In this document: positions 51,510 to 59,220 of the stretch, in pieces
Position numbering within the stretch: position 1 is the stretch's first letter
How the letters are laid out: each line of letters begins with the position of its first letter
Origin: Methylohalobius sp964654415
GTDB taxonomy: Bacteria > Pseudomonadota > Gammaproteobacteria > Methylococcales > Methylothermaceae
NCBI GenBank assembly: GCA_964654415.1
Contig: CAZZIP010000001.1
Coordinates: forward strand, 287,003 to 351,002
Direction: 5' to 3'
Length of the DNA: 64,000 nt
Made by a program: the position numbers and the translations under genes
The notes under the pieces: generated by a model
Seen by the model: only the letters and a program-made list of their open reading frames with translations
What the model was told of the DNA's origin: nothing
Database searches by the model: none

Positions 51510-52420
51510 TGGTAGCGGTCGAGCGCTACCTGGCGATGCTCGAACACGAGCGCCGTGCCTCGCCGCACACTTTGAGAGCCTATCGTCGTGATCTGCAGCG
51601 GATGATCCAATACTGCCGCCACTGCGGCATCGGCCGCTGGCAGGATTTAAACGAAGGGACTGTTCGCATGTATATCAGCGAGCGCAGGCAAGCCGGTTTG
51701 TCCGCCCGCAGCCTGCAGCGAGAATTATCCGCACTGCGGGGGTTATTCGATTATCTCCTCAAAACAAGAGAAATAGGCGACAACCTCGTCCGCCGCGTCA
51801 GACCGCCGAAATCTTCCCGTTCTTTACCAGAAACATTAAATGTAGACGAGTTGAGCGCACTGCTGAACGCGACCCCGACGTCGCCAGGGGAAGTTCGCGA
51901 CCGGGCAATGTGGGAGTTGCTTTACTCTTCTGGTCTGCGCTTGAGTGAGTTGGTCGCTTTAGACATGACTGATCTATCCTTGGACAAGGCTTTAGTCCGG
52001 GTACGAGCCGGTAAGGGTGGTAAGGGCCGGGTGCTTCCAGTAGGACGTTGTGCCAGGGAAGCGATAGCAGCCTGGTTGGAGGTCCGGCAAACTTTGGCTG
52101 CTCCCCAGGAGACGGCGTTATTCGTCAACCAGCGGGGAGTGCGGATAAGCGGGCGGGGAGTACAGCTGCGGCTGACCCAGTGGGGACGCCGGTTGGGTTT
52201 TGGTCGCCCGCTCCATCCTCATCTGATGCGGCATTCCTTCGCCAGCCACCTGCTCGAGGCCAGCGGCGACTTGCGTGCCGTGCAAGAGCTGCTCGGCCAC
52301 GCCGATATCGCCACGACACAAGTTTACACGCACTTAGATTTTCAGTACCTGGCTAAAGCCTATGATCAAGCCCACCCACGGGCACGACGGCGCGGATCGA
52401 CAAAATGTGATAAGATATAG
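51497..52420 (+). CDS. xerC: Tyrosine recombinase XerC
   Basis: A 307-residue site-specific recombinase that resolves chromosome dimers at dif with XerD. An N-terminal SAM-like core-binding domain precedes the catalytic domain, whose residues are Arg in SSGLRLSELVALD, Lys in GKGGKGR, HLMRHSFASHLLE (His-x-x-Arg), LGHADIATTQVYTHLD with the second His and the nucleophile Tyr. A GAGGGGG ribosome site supports ATG 51497; ATG 51509 is possible. It follows dapF as in E. coli, but the DUF484 gene usually between them is absent. Confidence 0.93.
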   Translation: MDGLMVAVERYLAMLEHERRASPHTLRAYRRDLQRMIQYCRHCGIGRWQDLNEGTVRMYISERRQAGLSARSLQRELSALRGLFDYLLKTREIGDNLVRRVRPPKSSRSLPETLNVDELSALLNATPTSPGEVRDRAMWELLYSSGLRLSELVALDMTDLSLDKALVRVRAGKGGKGRVLPVGRCAREAIAAWLEVRQTLAAPQETALFVNQRGVRISGRGVQLRLTQWGRRLGFGRPLHPHLMRHSFASHLLEASGDLRAVQELLGHADIATTQVYTHLDFQYLAKAYDQAHPRARRRGSTKCDKI

Positions 52421-52448
52421 CTTTCAAGTGGCCAATGAGGTTTAAGCA

Positions 52449-53528
52449 ATGACCGCGCCACATGCATCATCAGAGACTGGAATTCCCTTGGATAACGAAA
52501 CGCCGGTTGAAATTCCTACGGTTCCAGAAGGGTTGGAAGCTCAGGAAGAGACGCGCCAAAAGCATAGGCTTTGGACTTTAGGGGGTATCGTAGGCGCTGT
52601 GGGTTTGGCCTTGTTTGTTCTAGGCTGGTATTGGAGTTATCAGTGCTTTAGCCCTAGGACTTATGACGTAACTGAAATCGCTCTGAAAGAGACCGGACTA
52701 AGCGATCCTAAAGAATTGGCCCCTGGCGCTAAGGTTGTTGCTGTATTGATCCACAATATGAATTATTTGCTTACTAAACCGGGGGGGTATCTCTCCAATG
52801 ATGTCACCCCGCCTGGGGTATTGCTGGACAATATGCCCAATTGGGAGTTCGGGGTGGTAGTCGCTTCACGGGACCTGGCTACGGCGCTGCGCAACCAATT
52901 CTCCCGTGCTCAGTCGCAATCTCCAGAAGACAAGGATTTGGGAATTGCCGAGCCGTATTTTTATTTTGAAACCGAGTCGTGGATTTTGCCGGCTACGGAA
53001 GGCCAATACCAGAAAGGGGTCGATCTATTTCGCAGGTACTTAAAGCGCCTGCAGCAAGGTCAGGCGAATTTTTATTCGCGCGCCGACAACTTGACCCAGT
53101 ACATCGATATTCTAGCTAAACGCTTAGGAAGTTACACCCAGCGCTTAAGCGCAAGCAGCAAGCTACACGAAGAAGCCCCGGTGGTAATCCGCGGTGCACC
53201 GAGCGCTGCGTTTACGCCCTTAGAACGCACGCCCTGGCTGGAGGTGGACGATCACTTCTACGAAGCGCGCGGTTACTGCTGGGCGTTATTACACATCATG
53301 CGGGCGATCGAGAAGGATTTTCACGAGATATTGCGCCTGAAAGCGGCCGATGCTCAGATTCACCAGATCATCCGCGAACTGGAGGCCACTCAAGCGACAA
53401 TTTTAAGCCCAGTGGTACTAAACGGCAGCGGCTTTGGTATCTTTGCTAATTATTCTTTAACTTTGGCTACTTATATCGCTCATGCCAACGCCGCTTTGAT
53501 CGACCTTAGGGCTTTGCTTAGCATCTGA
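52449..53528 (+). CDS. DUF2333 family membrane protein
   Basis: A 359-residue protein with one N-terminal helix (about 36-57, LGGIVGAVGLALFVLGWYW) and a large periplasmic part. PGGYLSNDVTPPGVLLDNMP and the QFSRAQSQSPEDKDLGIAEPYF segment are the family hallmark. The function is unknown. It is paired with the DUF4389 gene one base downstream. Confidence 0.88.
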   Translation: MTAPHASSETGIPLDNETPVEIPTVPEGLEAQEETRQKHRLWTLGGIVGAVGLALFVLGWYWSYQCFSPRTYDVTEIALKETGLSDPKELAPGAKVVAVLIHNMNYLLTKPGGYLSNDVTPPGVLLDNMPNWEFGVVVASRDLATALRNQFSRAQSQSPEDKDLGIAEPYFYFETESWILPATEGQYQKGVDLFRRYLKRLQQGQANFYSRADNLTQYIDILAKRLGSYTQRLSASSKLHEEAPVVIRGAPSAAFTPLERTPWLEVDDHFYEARGYCWALLHIMRAIEKDFHEILRLKAADAQIHQIIRELEATQATILSPVVLNGSGFGIFANYSLTLATYIAHANAALIDLRALLSI

Positions 53529-53529
53529 C

Positions 53530-53835
53530 GTGGAAAATTTCAGCCACCACCTCAAAGCCACGAGCACCTGGCAACGCATTTTCTTCATGCTCGTGTTTGC
53601 TTTTATCTTGAGTTTTGTGCGCCTAATTTTGTGGGTCGTGATCCTGTTCCAGGTGGCAAACAAGCTTTTAACCGGCCAGGATAATCCTCACGCTCGCCAG
53701 CTTGGGGCGCAACTTGCCGTTTACTTGTACCAAATCGTGCTGTTTTTAACCTTCAACACCGAGCGAATGCCGTTCCCCTTTGCAGAACTCGGGAATTTAG
53801 GCAAGCTCCCTTCTTCAGGCAGACAGCGTTCTTAA
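53530..53835 (+). CDS. DUF4389 family membrane protein
   Basis: A 101-residue protein with two hydrophobic segments (about 16-46, a long FFMLVFAFILSFVRLILWVVILFQV stretch in two parts, and 63-76). The end TFNTERMPFPFAEL matches the DUF4389 FNSERRPFPF motif. Start is GTG. It follows DUF2333, with which it often co-occurs in Gammaproteobacteria, so the two may act together. Confidence 0.82.
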   Translation: MENFSHHLKATSTWQRIFFMLVFAFILSFVRLILWVVILFQVANKLLTGQDNPHARQLGAQLAVYLYQIVLFLTFNTERMPFPFAELGNLGKLPSSGRQRS

Positions 53836-53881
53836 AGCCTTCTTGTTTGACGACGGGCTAAATTTACCGTCTCGCTTTTCT

Positions 53882-53916
53882 ATTTTGGACTACGCTTTAT
53901 AGCAAAGGTCCAAAAT
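53882..53916. promoter_or_regulatory. Perfect 9-bp inverted repeat upstream of the roadblock/GTPase operon
   Basis: ATTTTGGAC (53882-53890) and GTCCAAAAT (53908-53916) flank a 17-nt spacer containing TTTATAG. It ends 17 bp before the GTG at 53934. The spacing suits a dimeric regulator covering a promoter, though a hairpin in the leader is also possible. No T-run follows, so it is not a terminator. Confidence 0.5.
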
Positions 53917-53933
53917 TACCTCTAGCAAAAGCC

Positions 53934-54635
53934 GTGAGAATTGACTTTCAGCCTTTCCCGCTTTGGGAGGGAGGGTTTTGGTGGGAGGGAGGGTTTTGGA
54001 GAGAGGAGTTTGCCAAGCTTAGACCTCCTGCAAACGCCGGTCCCAAAGATGTTTATGCTTATTTAACCCGTCAAGTCTGCCGCTGGCCGGACAAGCTCCA
54101 GTTCCACGTCTGTCGTATTCAGGCTGCTGCTTCATTGGACCAAGAGGCGATCTATGCAGCGCTGTTGGATCTGTTCTGGGTCCTAGGGGAAAAAGGGCAA
54201 AGTTTGAAGCAACGCGTGTTGGGATGGGCGCAAAGACGTTTGGCTGCGGATCGATTAGCTGCACTTCAAGCCTGCCTGACGGGTAGCCTGAAAGTGCGGC
54301 AATTGCCGTTTTCTCCCCGCTCGGTGCTCCACGGTGGCATGTGGGGAGAAGAGGTAGATTTATCTTCAACCGAGGTTGCGGAAACAAGAAAAGATCCGCT
54401 AGTGGTTGCCAGACTTTGCCTAGAGCTGGGTCAGCTCGACCAAGCCCAGGAAATCTTGACCGGACAGCTTAAAGCTAAACCGGATTGCCTTGAGGTCAAG
54501 CAAGCGCTGCTTGAGATTTATCTTGCAACTCAGAATGCTGAAGGCTTCAGGCAAAGCTATCTTTGGCTTGAGGCTTGCGGTTGCCTGGATGAAAGCTGGC
54601 GGGCGGTAAGCCAGCAATTTGGGAGGAAGATCTAG
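53934..54635 (+). CDS. TPR/FimV-like protein heading the GTPase operon
   Basis: A 233-residue soluble protein that I only partly recognise. Its C-terminus (ARLCLELGQLDQAQEILTGQL, EVKQALLEIYLATQNAEGF) forms TPR-like helix pairs and resembles the C-terminal domain of FimV, a polar scaffold for type IV pili. The N-terminus begins MRIDFQPFPL and contains a duplicated WEGGFW encoded by an 18-bp tandem repeat. The start is GTG 53934 with no clear ribosome site. It is 3 bp before the pseudo-receiver gene. Confidence 0.7.
   Translation: MRIDFQPFPLWEGGFWWEGGFWREEFAKLRPPANAGPKDVYAYLTRQVCRWPDKLQFHVCRIQAAASLDQEAIYAALLDLFWVLGEKGQSLKQRVLGWAQRRLAADRLAALQACLTGSLKVRQLPFSPRSVLHGGMWGEEVDLSSTEVAETRKDPLVVARLCLELGQLDQAQEILTGQLKAKPDCLEVKQALLEIYLATQNAEGFRQSYLWLEACGCLDESWRAVSQQFGRKI
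53964..53999 (+). repeat. 18-bp G-rich tandem repeat with quadruplex potential
   Basis: Two perfect copies of TGGGAGGGAGGGTTTTGG at 53964-53981 and 53982-53999. Together they hold six G3 tracts with loops of 1, 1, 7, 1 and 1 nt on the coding strand, so both DNA and mRNA could form a G-quadruplex 30 nt into the first gene. Confidence 0.9.
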
Positions 54636-54638
54636 GCT

Positions 54639-55694
54639 ATGGCAAAGATTGTAGTGCTAGGGTCAGGTAGGTTTGTGGAAATCGTGCGCGCCTTTGTCCG
54701 CAAAACTTATGGCGAGGGAGCGTTGGTAGAGACCGAGCAGGCGGAAGTGGGGATCGTTGACCTAGATGCGTATGGAGCCCACAAGCAGCTTGCCGACTGG
54801 CGCCAGCGTCATCCAGAGCAGCCGGTAATCGCCTTGTCCTTGCGCGATCCTGAAGATAAAGGAGTTATTTGGGTAAAAAAGCCTTTTACTACCGAGGATT
54901 TGGCCCAAATCTTACAACGCGTATGCGCCCCTAAAACCAAGCTGGTGATCCAGAAAGAAAAAAGCGGTTCTGTGCATAGTGCTGCTATCGGTGTGGCCAA
55001 AAAGGACAAGAATGAAATCCTCCACATTCGCCACAATTGGGCAGAGGATTCAAATAGCTGTTATAACCCAGCCGATTATTTGCAAGGGCAGCTTACCAAA
55101 GCCTATCGCCAAGCGACGCTAACGGGCATCGCTGTGCGTCTGGAGACTGGCTGGGAGCCAATTTTGGTGTTTCCTAAGCTTAAGAAAGTCTGGACCAGTG
55201 GAAATGACAAAAAACTTCATGCCTTCTGCCGGGTACCGCTTAAAACCTTTGCTCGCCTTAACGGCAATTCGGTTGAGGTCACCATCAAACCAGAGCCGGA
55301 GGTGGCCTTTATAGAGCCGCCTAGGCCTTTGCAGCCTATGGATGCGTTTTTGTGGAAGGTAGCCTGGTGGAGTTCAGGCGGACGGTTGCCTTTTGGCTTC
55401 GCGCCGGACCGGCCGCTACGCCTTACCCGTTGGCCCAATTTGACCCGCTATTTCTGCCCGCCTTATGCGGTACGGGCGTGCGCGCTGTTTTATCAGAAAG
55501 CACTGGCTCCGTATAAAGCAGCAGAGCTTTTAGGGCTTACCACAGGGGAAGTGTTTGCTTTTTTAAGCGCCGCGGGCGCTTTGGGGCTGGTCGAACAGGT
55601 CACAGCGTCTACTCCGTCTCGCGCTGAACCTCCGCCACCTGCTAAAAACCTAGGATTTCTGCGGCGGATTTTGCAACGTTTGGTAAAAGGATAG
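54639..55694 (+). CDS. Pseudo-receiver protein of the GTPase operon
   Basis: A 351-residue soluble protein. Residues 1-100 look like a response-regulator receiver fold: VEIVDLDAYGAHKQL-type central strand and VKKPFTTEDLAQIL with the conserved Lys-Pro-Phe. But the first strand (IVVLGSG) lacks the acidic pair that binds magnesium, so phosphorylation is doubtful. The middle (130-260) is unrecognised; residues 280-320 (VRACALFYQKALAPYKAAELLGLTTGEVFAFL) resemble a winged helix. It is followed at 7 bp by the GTPase. Confidence 0.7.
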   Translation: MAKIVVLGSGRFVEIVRAFVRKTYGEGALVETEQAEVGIVDLDAYGAHKQLADWRQRHPEQPVIALSLRDPEDKGVIWVKKPFTTEDLAQILQRVCAPKTKLVIQKEKSGSVHSAAIGVAKKDKNEILHIRHNWAEDSNSCYNPADYLQGQLTKAYRQATLTGIAVRLETGWEPILVFPKLKKVWTSGNDKKLHAFCRVPLKTFARLNGNSVEVTIKPEPEVAFIEPPRPLQPMDAFLWKVAWWSSGGRLPFGFAPDRPLRLTRWPNLTRYFCPPYAVRACALFYQKALAPYKAAELLGLTTGEVFAFLSAAGALGLVEQVTASTPSRAEPPPPAKNLGFLRRILQRLVKG

Positions 55695-55701
55695 CGGCGA
55701 T

Positions 55702-56259
55702 ATGGGACAGTACAAACTTTTGTTCACCGGCCCGGTAGGAGCAGGCAAAACGACAGCAATTGCCACCTTAAGCGATGAGCCGCCGATCAAAACCGATGCA
55801 GTCGCTAGCGATATGACGCATAAGCTCAAACCGGAGACTACGGTGGCTTTAGATTACGGGGTCATGCGTCTTCCTGGGGGAGAGAAGCTCCATTTATACG
55901 GGACTCCAGGTCAGGAGCGCTTTGATTTCATGTGGGAGATTTTAACCACCGGGGGAATTGGCCTGATTTTGCTCATCAGCAATGCCCGCCCCCATCCTTT
56001 GCAAGACCTTAAGTTTTTTTATCAGCGCTTTGCGACGTTTATCCGTTCGACCGCCTTGGTGATTGGTGTCACGCAAATGGACCTTAAGAGCGACCCGGGT
56101 CTTGAGGAATATCACCGCTTTCTCGGCGAGCTTGGGGCGCGCGCTCCGTTGTTTGAAGTCGATGCGCGCGTGCGGGCAGACGTTTCCCTTCTGGTTCAGG
56201 CGCTCTTGTTTACTTTGGACCCCGGCTTGAAAGTGGATGCGAGCGATGGCGAAGACTAA
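55702..56259 (+). CDS. Small Ras-like GTPase (MglA-related group)
   Basis: A 185-residue single-domain GTPase. G1 is GPVGAGKT (residues 10-17), G3 is YGTPGQERF (66-74) and the G4 position reads TQMD (124-127) where NKxD is usual. There is no membrane anchor. Proteins of this group are found beside roadblock/LC7 proteins and act as switches, best known from MglA/MglB in cell polarity. Its 3' end overlaps the next gene by 23 bases. Confidence 0.9.
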   Translation: MGQYKLLFTGPVGAGKTTAIATLSDEPPIKTDAVASDMTHKLKPETTVALDYGVMRLPGGEKLHLYGTPGQERFDFMWEILTTGGIGLILLISNARPHPLQDLKFFYQRFATFIRSTALVIGVTQMDLKSDPGLEEYHRFLGELGARAPLFEVDARVRADVSLLVQALLFTLDPGLKVDASDGED

Positions 56260-56887
56260 GTTGCGCGAGGATTTATTTTTGTTGCCTACCCCAGCGGGAG
56301 CTTATTATGCAGTGGCCGAGGCAGAAGCTACTCCGCCGCGTAAGTGGCTGACTAACCTCTTGCGTTGCCAGGAGACGCCACGTCTCACCCAAAGCAACCT
56401 AGAGCAGTTGGGTGGATCCTTAGAGGACTCTTTAGCCATTCTGCGCAGAATTCAGCCTCTGCGCTGGGTGCAAGGATTGGAAGCGCCGCTGGCTGTGTCG
56501 GACAAGCCTTTGGAGAATATCTTGCCTGAGCTTTTATCCCACCTGGCCGAGGACGGGGAAGTTTTGCTCGCCGACCAGCAGGGGTTTTATTTGGCTTCTA
56601 GCGGTTTTCCCCATGAGACGGCTGAAGAATTGGCTGCGTTGAGCGCCGATTTGTTGAGCCTGCAAGCCCGTCATGCGGGATTGCTTTCAGGCAACCTCAA
56701 TCTGGGCAGTCAAGCCTGGGGGGTGATCGACGCGGCTGGCAACAGCCGGCTGGGTATCTGGCCGCTGCACATTGGCAGAAACCGCTTTGCTTTGGTCATG
56801 ACCGGTATTCCGCACTTTAACCATCCCGATTTTGTTCATTTAGTTTGGATTTTGATGACTCGTTATTCCCCTTCGATGTTGATTTAA
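56246..56887 (+). CDS. Protein with C-terminal roadblock-like domain
   Basis: A 213-residue protein without a clear family. The N-terminal half (LREDLFLLPTPAGAYYAVAEAE, then a helical stretch SLEDSLAILRRIQPL) may be a PqqD-like or winged-helix element. The C-terminal half (EVLLADQQGFYLASSGFPHETAEELAALSADLLSLQ) has the pattern of a roadblock/LC7 domain. ATG 56246 sits inside the GTPase 3' end; ATG 56237 is an alternative. Context suggests a partner of the GTPase. Confidence 0.7.
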   Translation: MAKTKLREDLFLLPTPAGAYYAVAEAEATPPRKWLTNLLRCQETPRLTQSNLEQLGGSLEDSLAILRRIQPLRWVQGLEAPLAVSDKPLENILPELLSHLAEDGEVLLADQQGFYLASSGFPHETAEELAALSADLLSLQARHAGLLSGNLNLGSQAWGVIDAAGNSRLGIWPLHIGRNRFALVMTGIPHFNHPDFVHLVWILMTRYSPSMLI

Positions 56888-56899
56888 AGGAGGTAATCC

Positions 56900-57262
56900 A
56901 TGCGCGCTGATATGTTGACGTCCATTTTGTCTGAGCTCAACGGGACTTCTGCCGACATTGAGGCTTCGGGGGTAATATCCACCGATGGCCTAATGATGGC
57001 AGCGGTTCTGCCGCAAACGATGGACGAGGACCGGGTCGGAGCGATGAGCGCGGCAATGTTGTCTTTAGGCGACCGCACCGCTCAAGAACTGGCCCGCGGA
57101 GAATTGGAGCAGGTGCTGATCAAAGGCAACCGCGGCTATGTGCTTATGACCCACGCCGGCAAAGAGGCAGTCTTGACCGTTTTAGCTAAGCCGCAGGCCA
57201 AGTTGGGCTTGATCTTTTTGGATGTCAAACGGGCGGCAGAAAGCATCGCCGAGTTGCTCTAA
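56900..57262 (+). CDS. Roadblock/LC7 domain protein (MglB-like)
   Basis: A 120-residue protein covering just the roadblock fold. ILSELNGTSADIEASGVISTDGLMMAAVLP is followed by DRVGAMSAAMLSLGDRTAQELARGELEQVLIKGNRGYVLM, both typical. MglB-type roadblock proteins are GTPase-activating partners of the adjacent GTPase. AAAGGAGG precedes the ATG. Confidence 0.92.
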   Translation: MRADMLTSILSELNGTSADIEASGVISTDGLMMAAVLPQTMDEDRVGAMSAAMLSLGDRTAQELARGELEQVLIKGNRGYVLMTHAGKEAVLTVLAKPQAKLGLIFLDVKRAAESIAELL

Positions 57263-57274
57263 GTAAATAAAGCT

Positions 57275-57847
57275 ATGTTTCCCTTACAGGCATCTTTGCA
57301 AGATTTAATTTCCTTGACGGGCTTTTCGGAAGCAGACGCCGCTGTGCTGGCTTCCTATGCTCAGCTGACTTCCCAGTGGACGGAAGATGTAGTGAAAGCT
57401 TTCTACGATACCGTATACGGCTATGGGCCCACAGCCAAGATTCTTCAAGGGGAGGATAGGGCAGCGCGCGAGCAGACGTTGCGCGCTTGGTATTTAGAGG
57501 TGACCCAAGGTAAGTTGGATTCCAGCTGGTGGAACAAGCAATGGCTAGTGGGGTTGGTGCACATCAAGCGTAAGGTGTCCAACGCCTTCATGCTGGGGAT
57601 GATGAGCCGTGTTCAGCAGCTGTTTTTGGAGCGTTGTCTTGGCGAGTTGCCAGCGGAGCAGGCAAAAGCCTTGTATGCAGCTTTCAAGCGCGCTACCGAC
57701 GTGGTGGCCGGATTGGTTGCCGAGGGCTATTTTGAAAACTACTTTATCGCTTTGGAGCGAACCGTAGGCTTCAAGCGCCAACTGATCCAGCGGATGTTGG
57801 ACGTGGAAGTGAACAAGATGCTGCAGGAGGCTAAAACTCCTGCCTAG
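57275..57847 (+). CDS. Protoglobin (globin-coupled-sensor-type haem protein)
   Basis: A 190-residue stand-alone globin of the protoglobin/globin-coupled sensor type. The proximal haem ligand is His96 in WLVGLVHIKRKVSNAFMLGM, matching the usual GxxHxRIG-type helix. Helices 20-60 (ADAAVLASYAQLTSQWTEDVVKAFYDTVY) match the rest of the fold. There is no output domain fused, so it must signal to separate proteins; its neighbours are a roadblock protein and a PAS protein. Ligands would be oxygen, NO or CO. Related in context to norCB only by shared gas chemistry. Confidence 0.88.
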   Translation: MFPLQASLQDLISLTGFSEADAAVLASYAQLTSQWTEDVVKAFYDTVYGYGPTAKILQGEDRAAREQTLRAWYLEVTQGKLDSSWWNKQWLVGLVHIKRKVSNAFMLGMMSRVQQLFLERCLGELPAEQAKALYAAFKRATDVVAGLVAEGYFENYFIALERTVGFKRQLIQRMLDVEVNKMLQEAKTPA

Positions 57848-57856
57848 GAGGTAACC

Positions 57857-58357
57857 ATGCTCGCCGACATGCGATCTGAAGACGTCGTCGGGGTCTATCG
57901 GGAAGAGGTATTAGAACTCTACGGAGTGGGCCAGCGGAAAGTCTTAATAGTAGACGAGGAGGTGCCCTATCCTGAAGGGCGGCTGATCGTCTCGCGCACG
58001 GATCTTTCCGGCGTCATTACCCATGCCAACGATTCCTTTGTCAAGATGTCGGGTTACACCGAGGACGAGTTGATCGGCGCTCCGCATTCCATCTTGCGCC
58101 ATCCCGATATGCCCAAGGCCGCTTTCAAAGATTTGTGGGATACGATTCAGCGCGGGGAGATCTGGCAGGGTCATGTCAAAAACCTGCGTAAAGACGGCCG
58201 TTTCTACTGGGTAAAAGCCACCGTGATCCCTAACGTGCGTGCAGGTCGCATCGTCGGCTACACCTCGGTGCGGCGCAAACCCGATCGGCGCAAGGTGGAA
58301 GAATGCAGCGCTTTGTATGCCGAAATGCTCGCCCGGGAAAAGGAGGTAGGCAGATGA
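57857..58357 (+). CDS. PAS domain protein (Aer-type)
   Basis: A 166-residue single-domain protein. DLSGVITHANDSFVKMSGYTEDELIGAPHSILRHPDMPKAAFKDLW is an Aer-like PAS segment that commonly binds FAD, and the rest reads WQGHVKNLRKDGRFYWVKATVIP. There is no HAMP, transmembrane or methyl-accepting domain, unlike true Aer. It ends in a short helical tail and overlaps the next gene by ATGA. Probably a redox sensor feeding the GTPase system. Confidence 0.9.
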   Translation: MLADMRSEDVVGVYREEVLELYGVGQRKVLIVDEEVPYPEGRLIVSRTDLSGVITHANDSFVKMSGYTEDELIGAPHSILRHPDMPKAAFKDLWDTIQRGEIWQGHVKNLRKDGRFYWVKATVIPNVRAGRIVGYTSVRRKPDRRKVEECSALYAEMLAREKEVGR

Positions 58358-59109
58358 CTTACGTTTTCACCGTAAGCCCCGATTTTCGCCCAGATTATCT
58401 GGCCGGCTGGTTCACGTTCAATACCTGGCTGCAGCGGACTCTGGACTGCCGTTTCCATTTTGAATTGCTGGAAGATTTTCAAGCGCTCCACCAGGCGATC
58501 GCATCTGACCGCATCGATCTGATTTATGCCAATCCCTATGATGCCGCTATGCTAGTGCGCAAAAAAGGGTTTACTGCGCTGGTAAAACCCAAAGGCGGAG
58601 CCGATGAGGTGGTCATCGCCGTGCCTTCTGCAAGCACTGCCCAAGCTGTGGAAGATTTGCAGCCGGGGATACGCATCGCCAGTACCGACGATCCCGACGT
58701 GCACTTGATCGGGATGATCCTGCTCGAGCCAGCCAGTTTGCATCGTGGCAATATCCAGTTGGAGATCGCCGGCAACTACGTATTGGTAGCCAAAAAACTG
58801 CTGCAAGCTGAGTGCGATGCGGGGATCTTTCTGGCCAGAGCTTTTGACGAACTGAGTCGTCCGGTCCGGTGTCAGCTTAGGCTGTTGGTGCGAAGTGATA
58901 TTCAGGTGATCCATCATTTGATGATGGCCGGGCCGCGGTTGGCTGATCGGATCGCCCTTTTGACTAAGGCTTTGCTCAACCTAGGCCAAGATGCCAAAGG
59001 ACAAACGCTCCTGAGCCAACTGAGTTTGGCCGGATGGGAGGCGGTCGAGCCAGAAGAGACCGAATTCATGATCGATCTCATAGATACTTTGACTTACAGT
59101 CCCGCCTGA
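58354..59109 (+). CDS. PhnD-like substrate-binding-fold protein without signal peptide
   Basis: A 251-residue type 2 periplasmic-binding-fold protein. IASDRIDLIYANPYDAAMLVRKKGF, the gap in GIRIASTDDPDVHLIGMI and KLLQAECDAGIFLA match the phosphate/phosphonate-binding PhnD family. No signal peptide precedes the fold; the coding region begins MTYVFTVSPDFRP right after the PAS gene overlap. It would stay in the cytoplasm and could act as a ligand sensor. A longer start (58303) lies inside the PAS gene and was rejected. Confidence 0.85.
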   Translation: MTYVFTVSPDFRPDYLAGWFTFNTWLQRTLDCRFHFELLEDFQALHQAIASDRIDLIYANPYDAAMLVRKKGFTALVKPKGGADEVVIAVPSASTAQAVEDLQPGIRIASTDDPDVHLIGMILLEPASLHRGNIQLEIAGNYVLVAKKLLQAECDAGIFLARAFDELSRPVRCQLRLLVRSDIQVIHHLMMAGPRLADRIALLTKALLNLGQDAKGQTLLSQLSLAGWEAVEPEETEFMIDLIDTLTYSPA

Positions 59110-59178
59110 AAGGCAGATTATCCCTCTGGTATTTTTGTGTCGGGTAGGGGCAGTGCATTGCTGCACCACCCCCCCTAA

Positions 59179-59212
59179 GAACCGGACGTGCGAGTTTCCC
59201 CGCATCCGGCTC
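59179..59212 (-). ncRNA. Domain V of the outer group II intron
   Basis: A 34-nt hairpin beginning GAGCCGGATGCGGGGAAAC and ending CGTCCGGTTC on the minus strand, the classic catalytic domain V with a GAAA loop. Domain VI follows to 59139. Confidence 0.9.
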
Positions 59213-59220
59213 GAGCCTCG

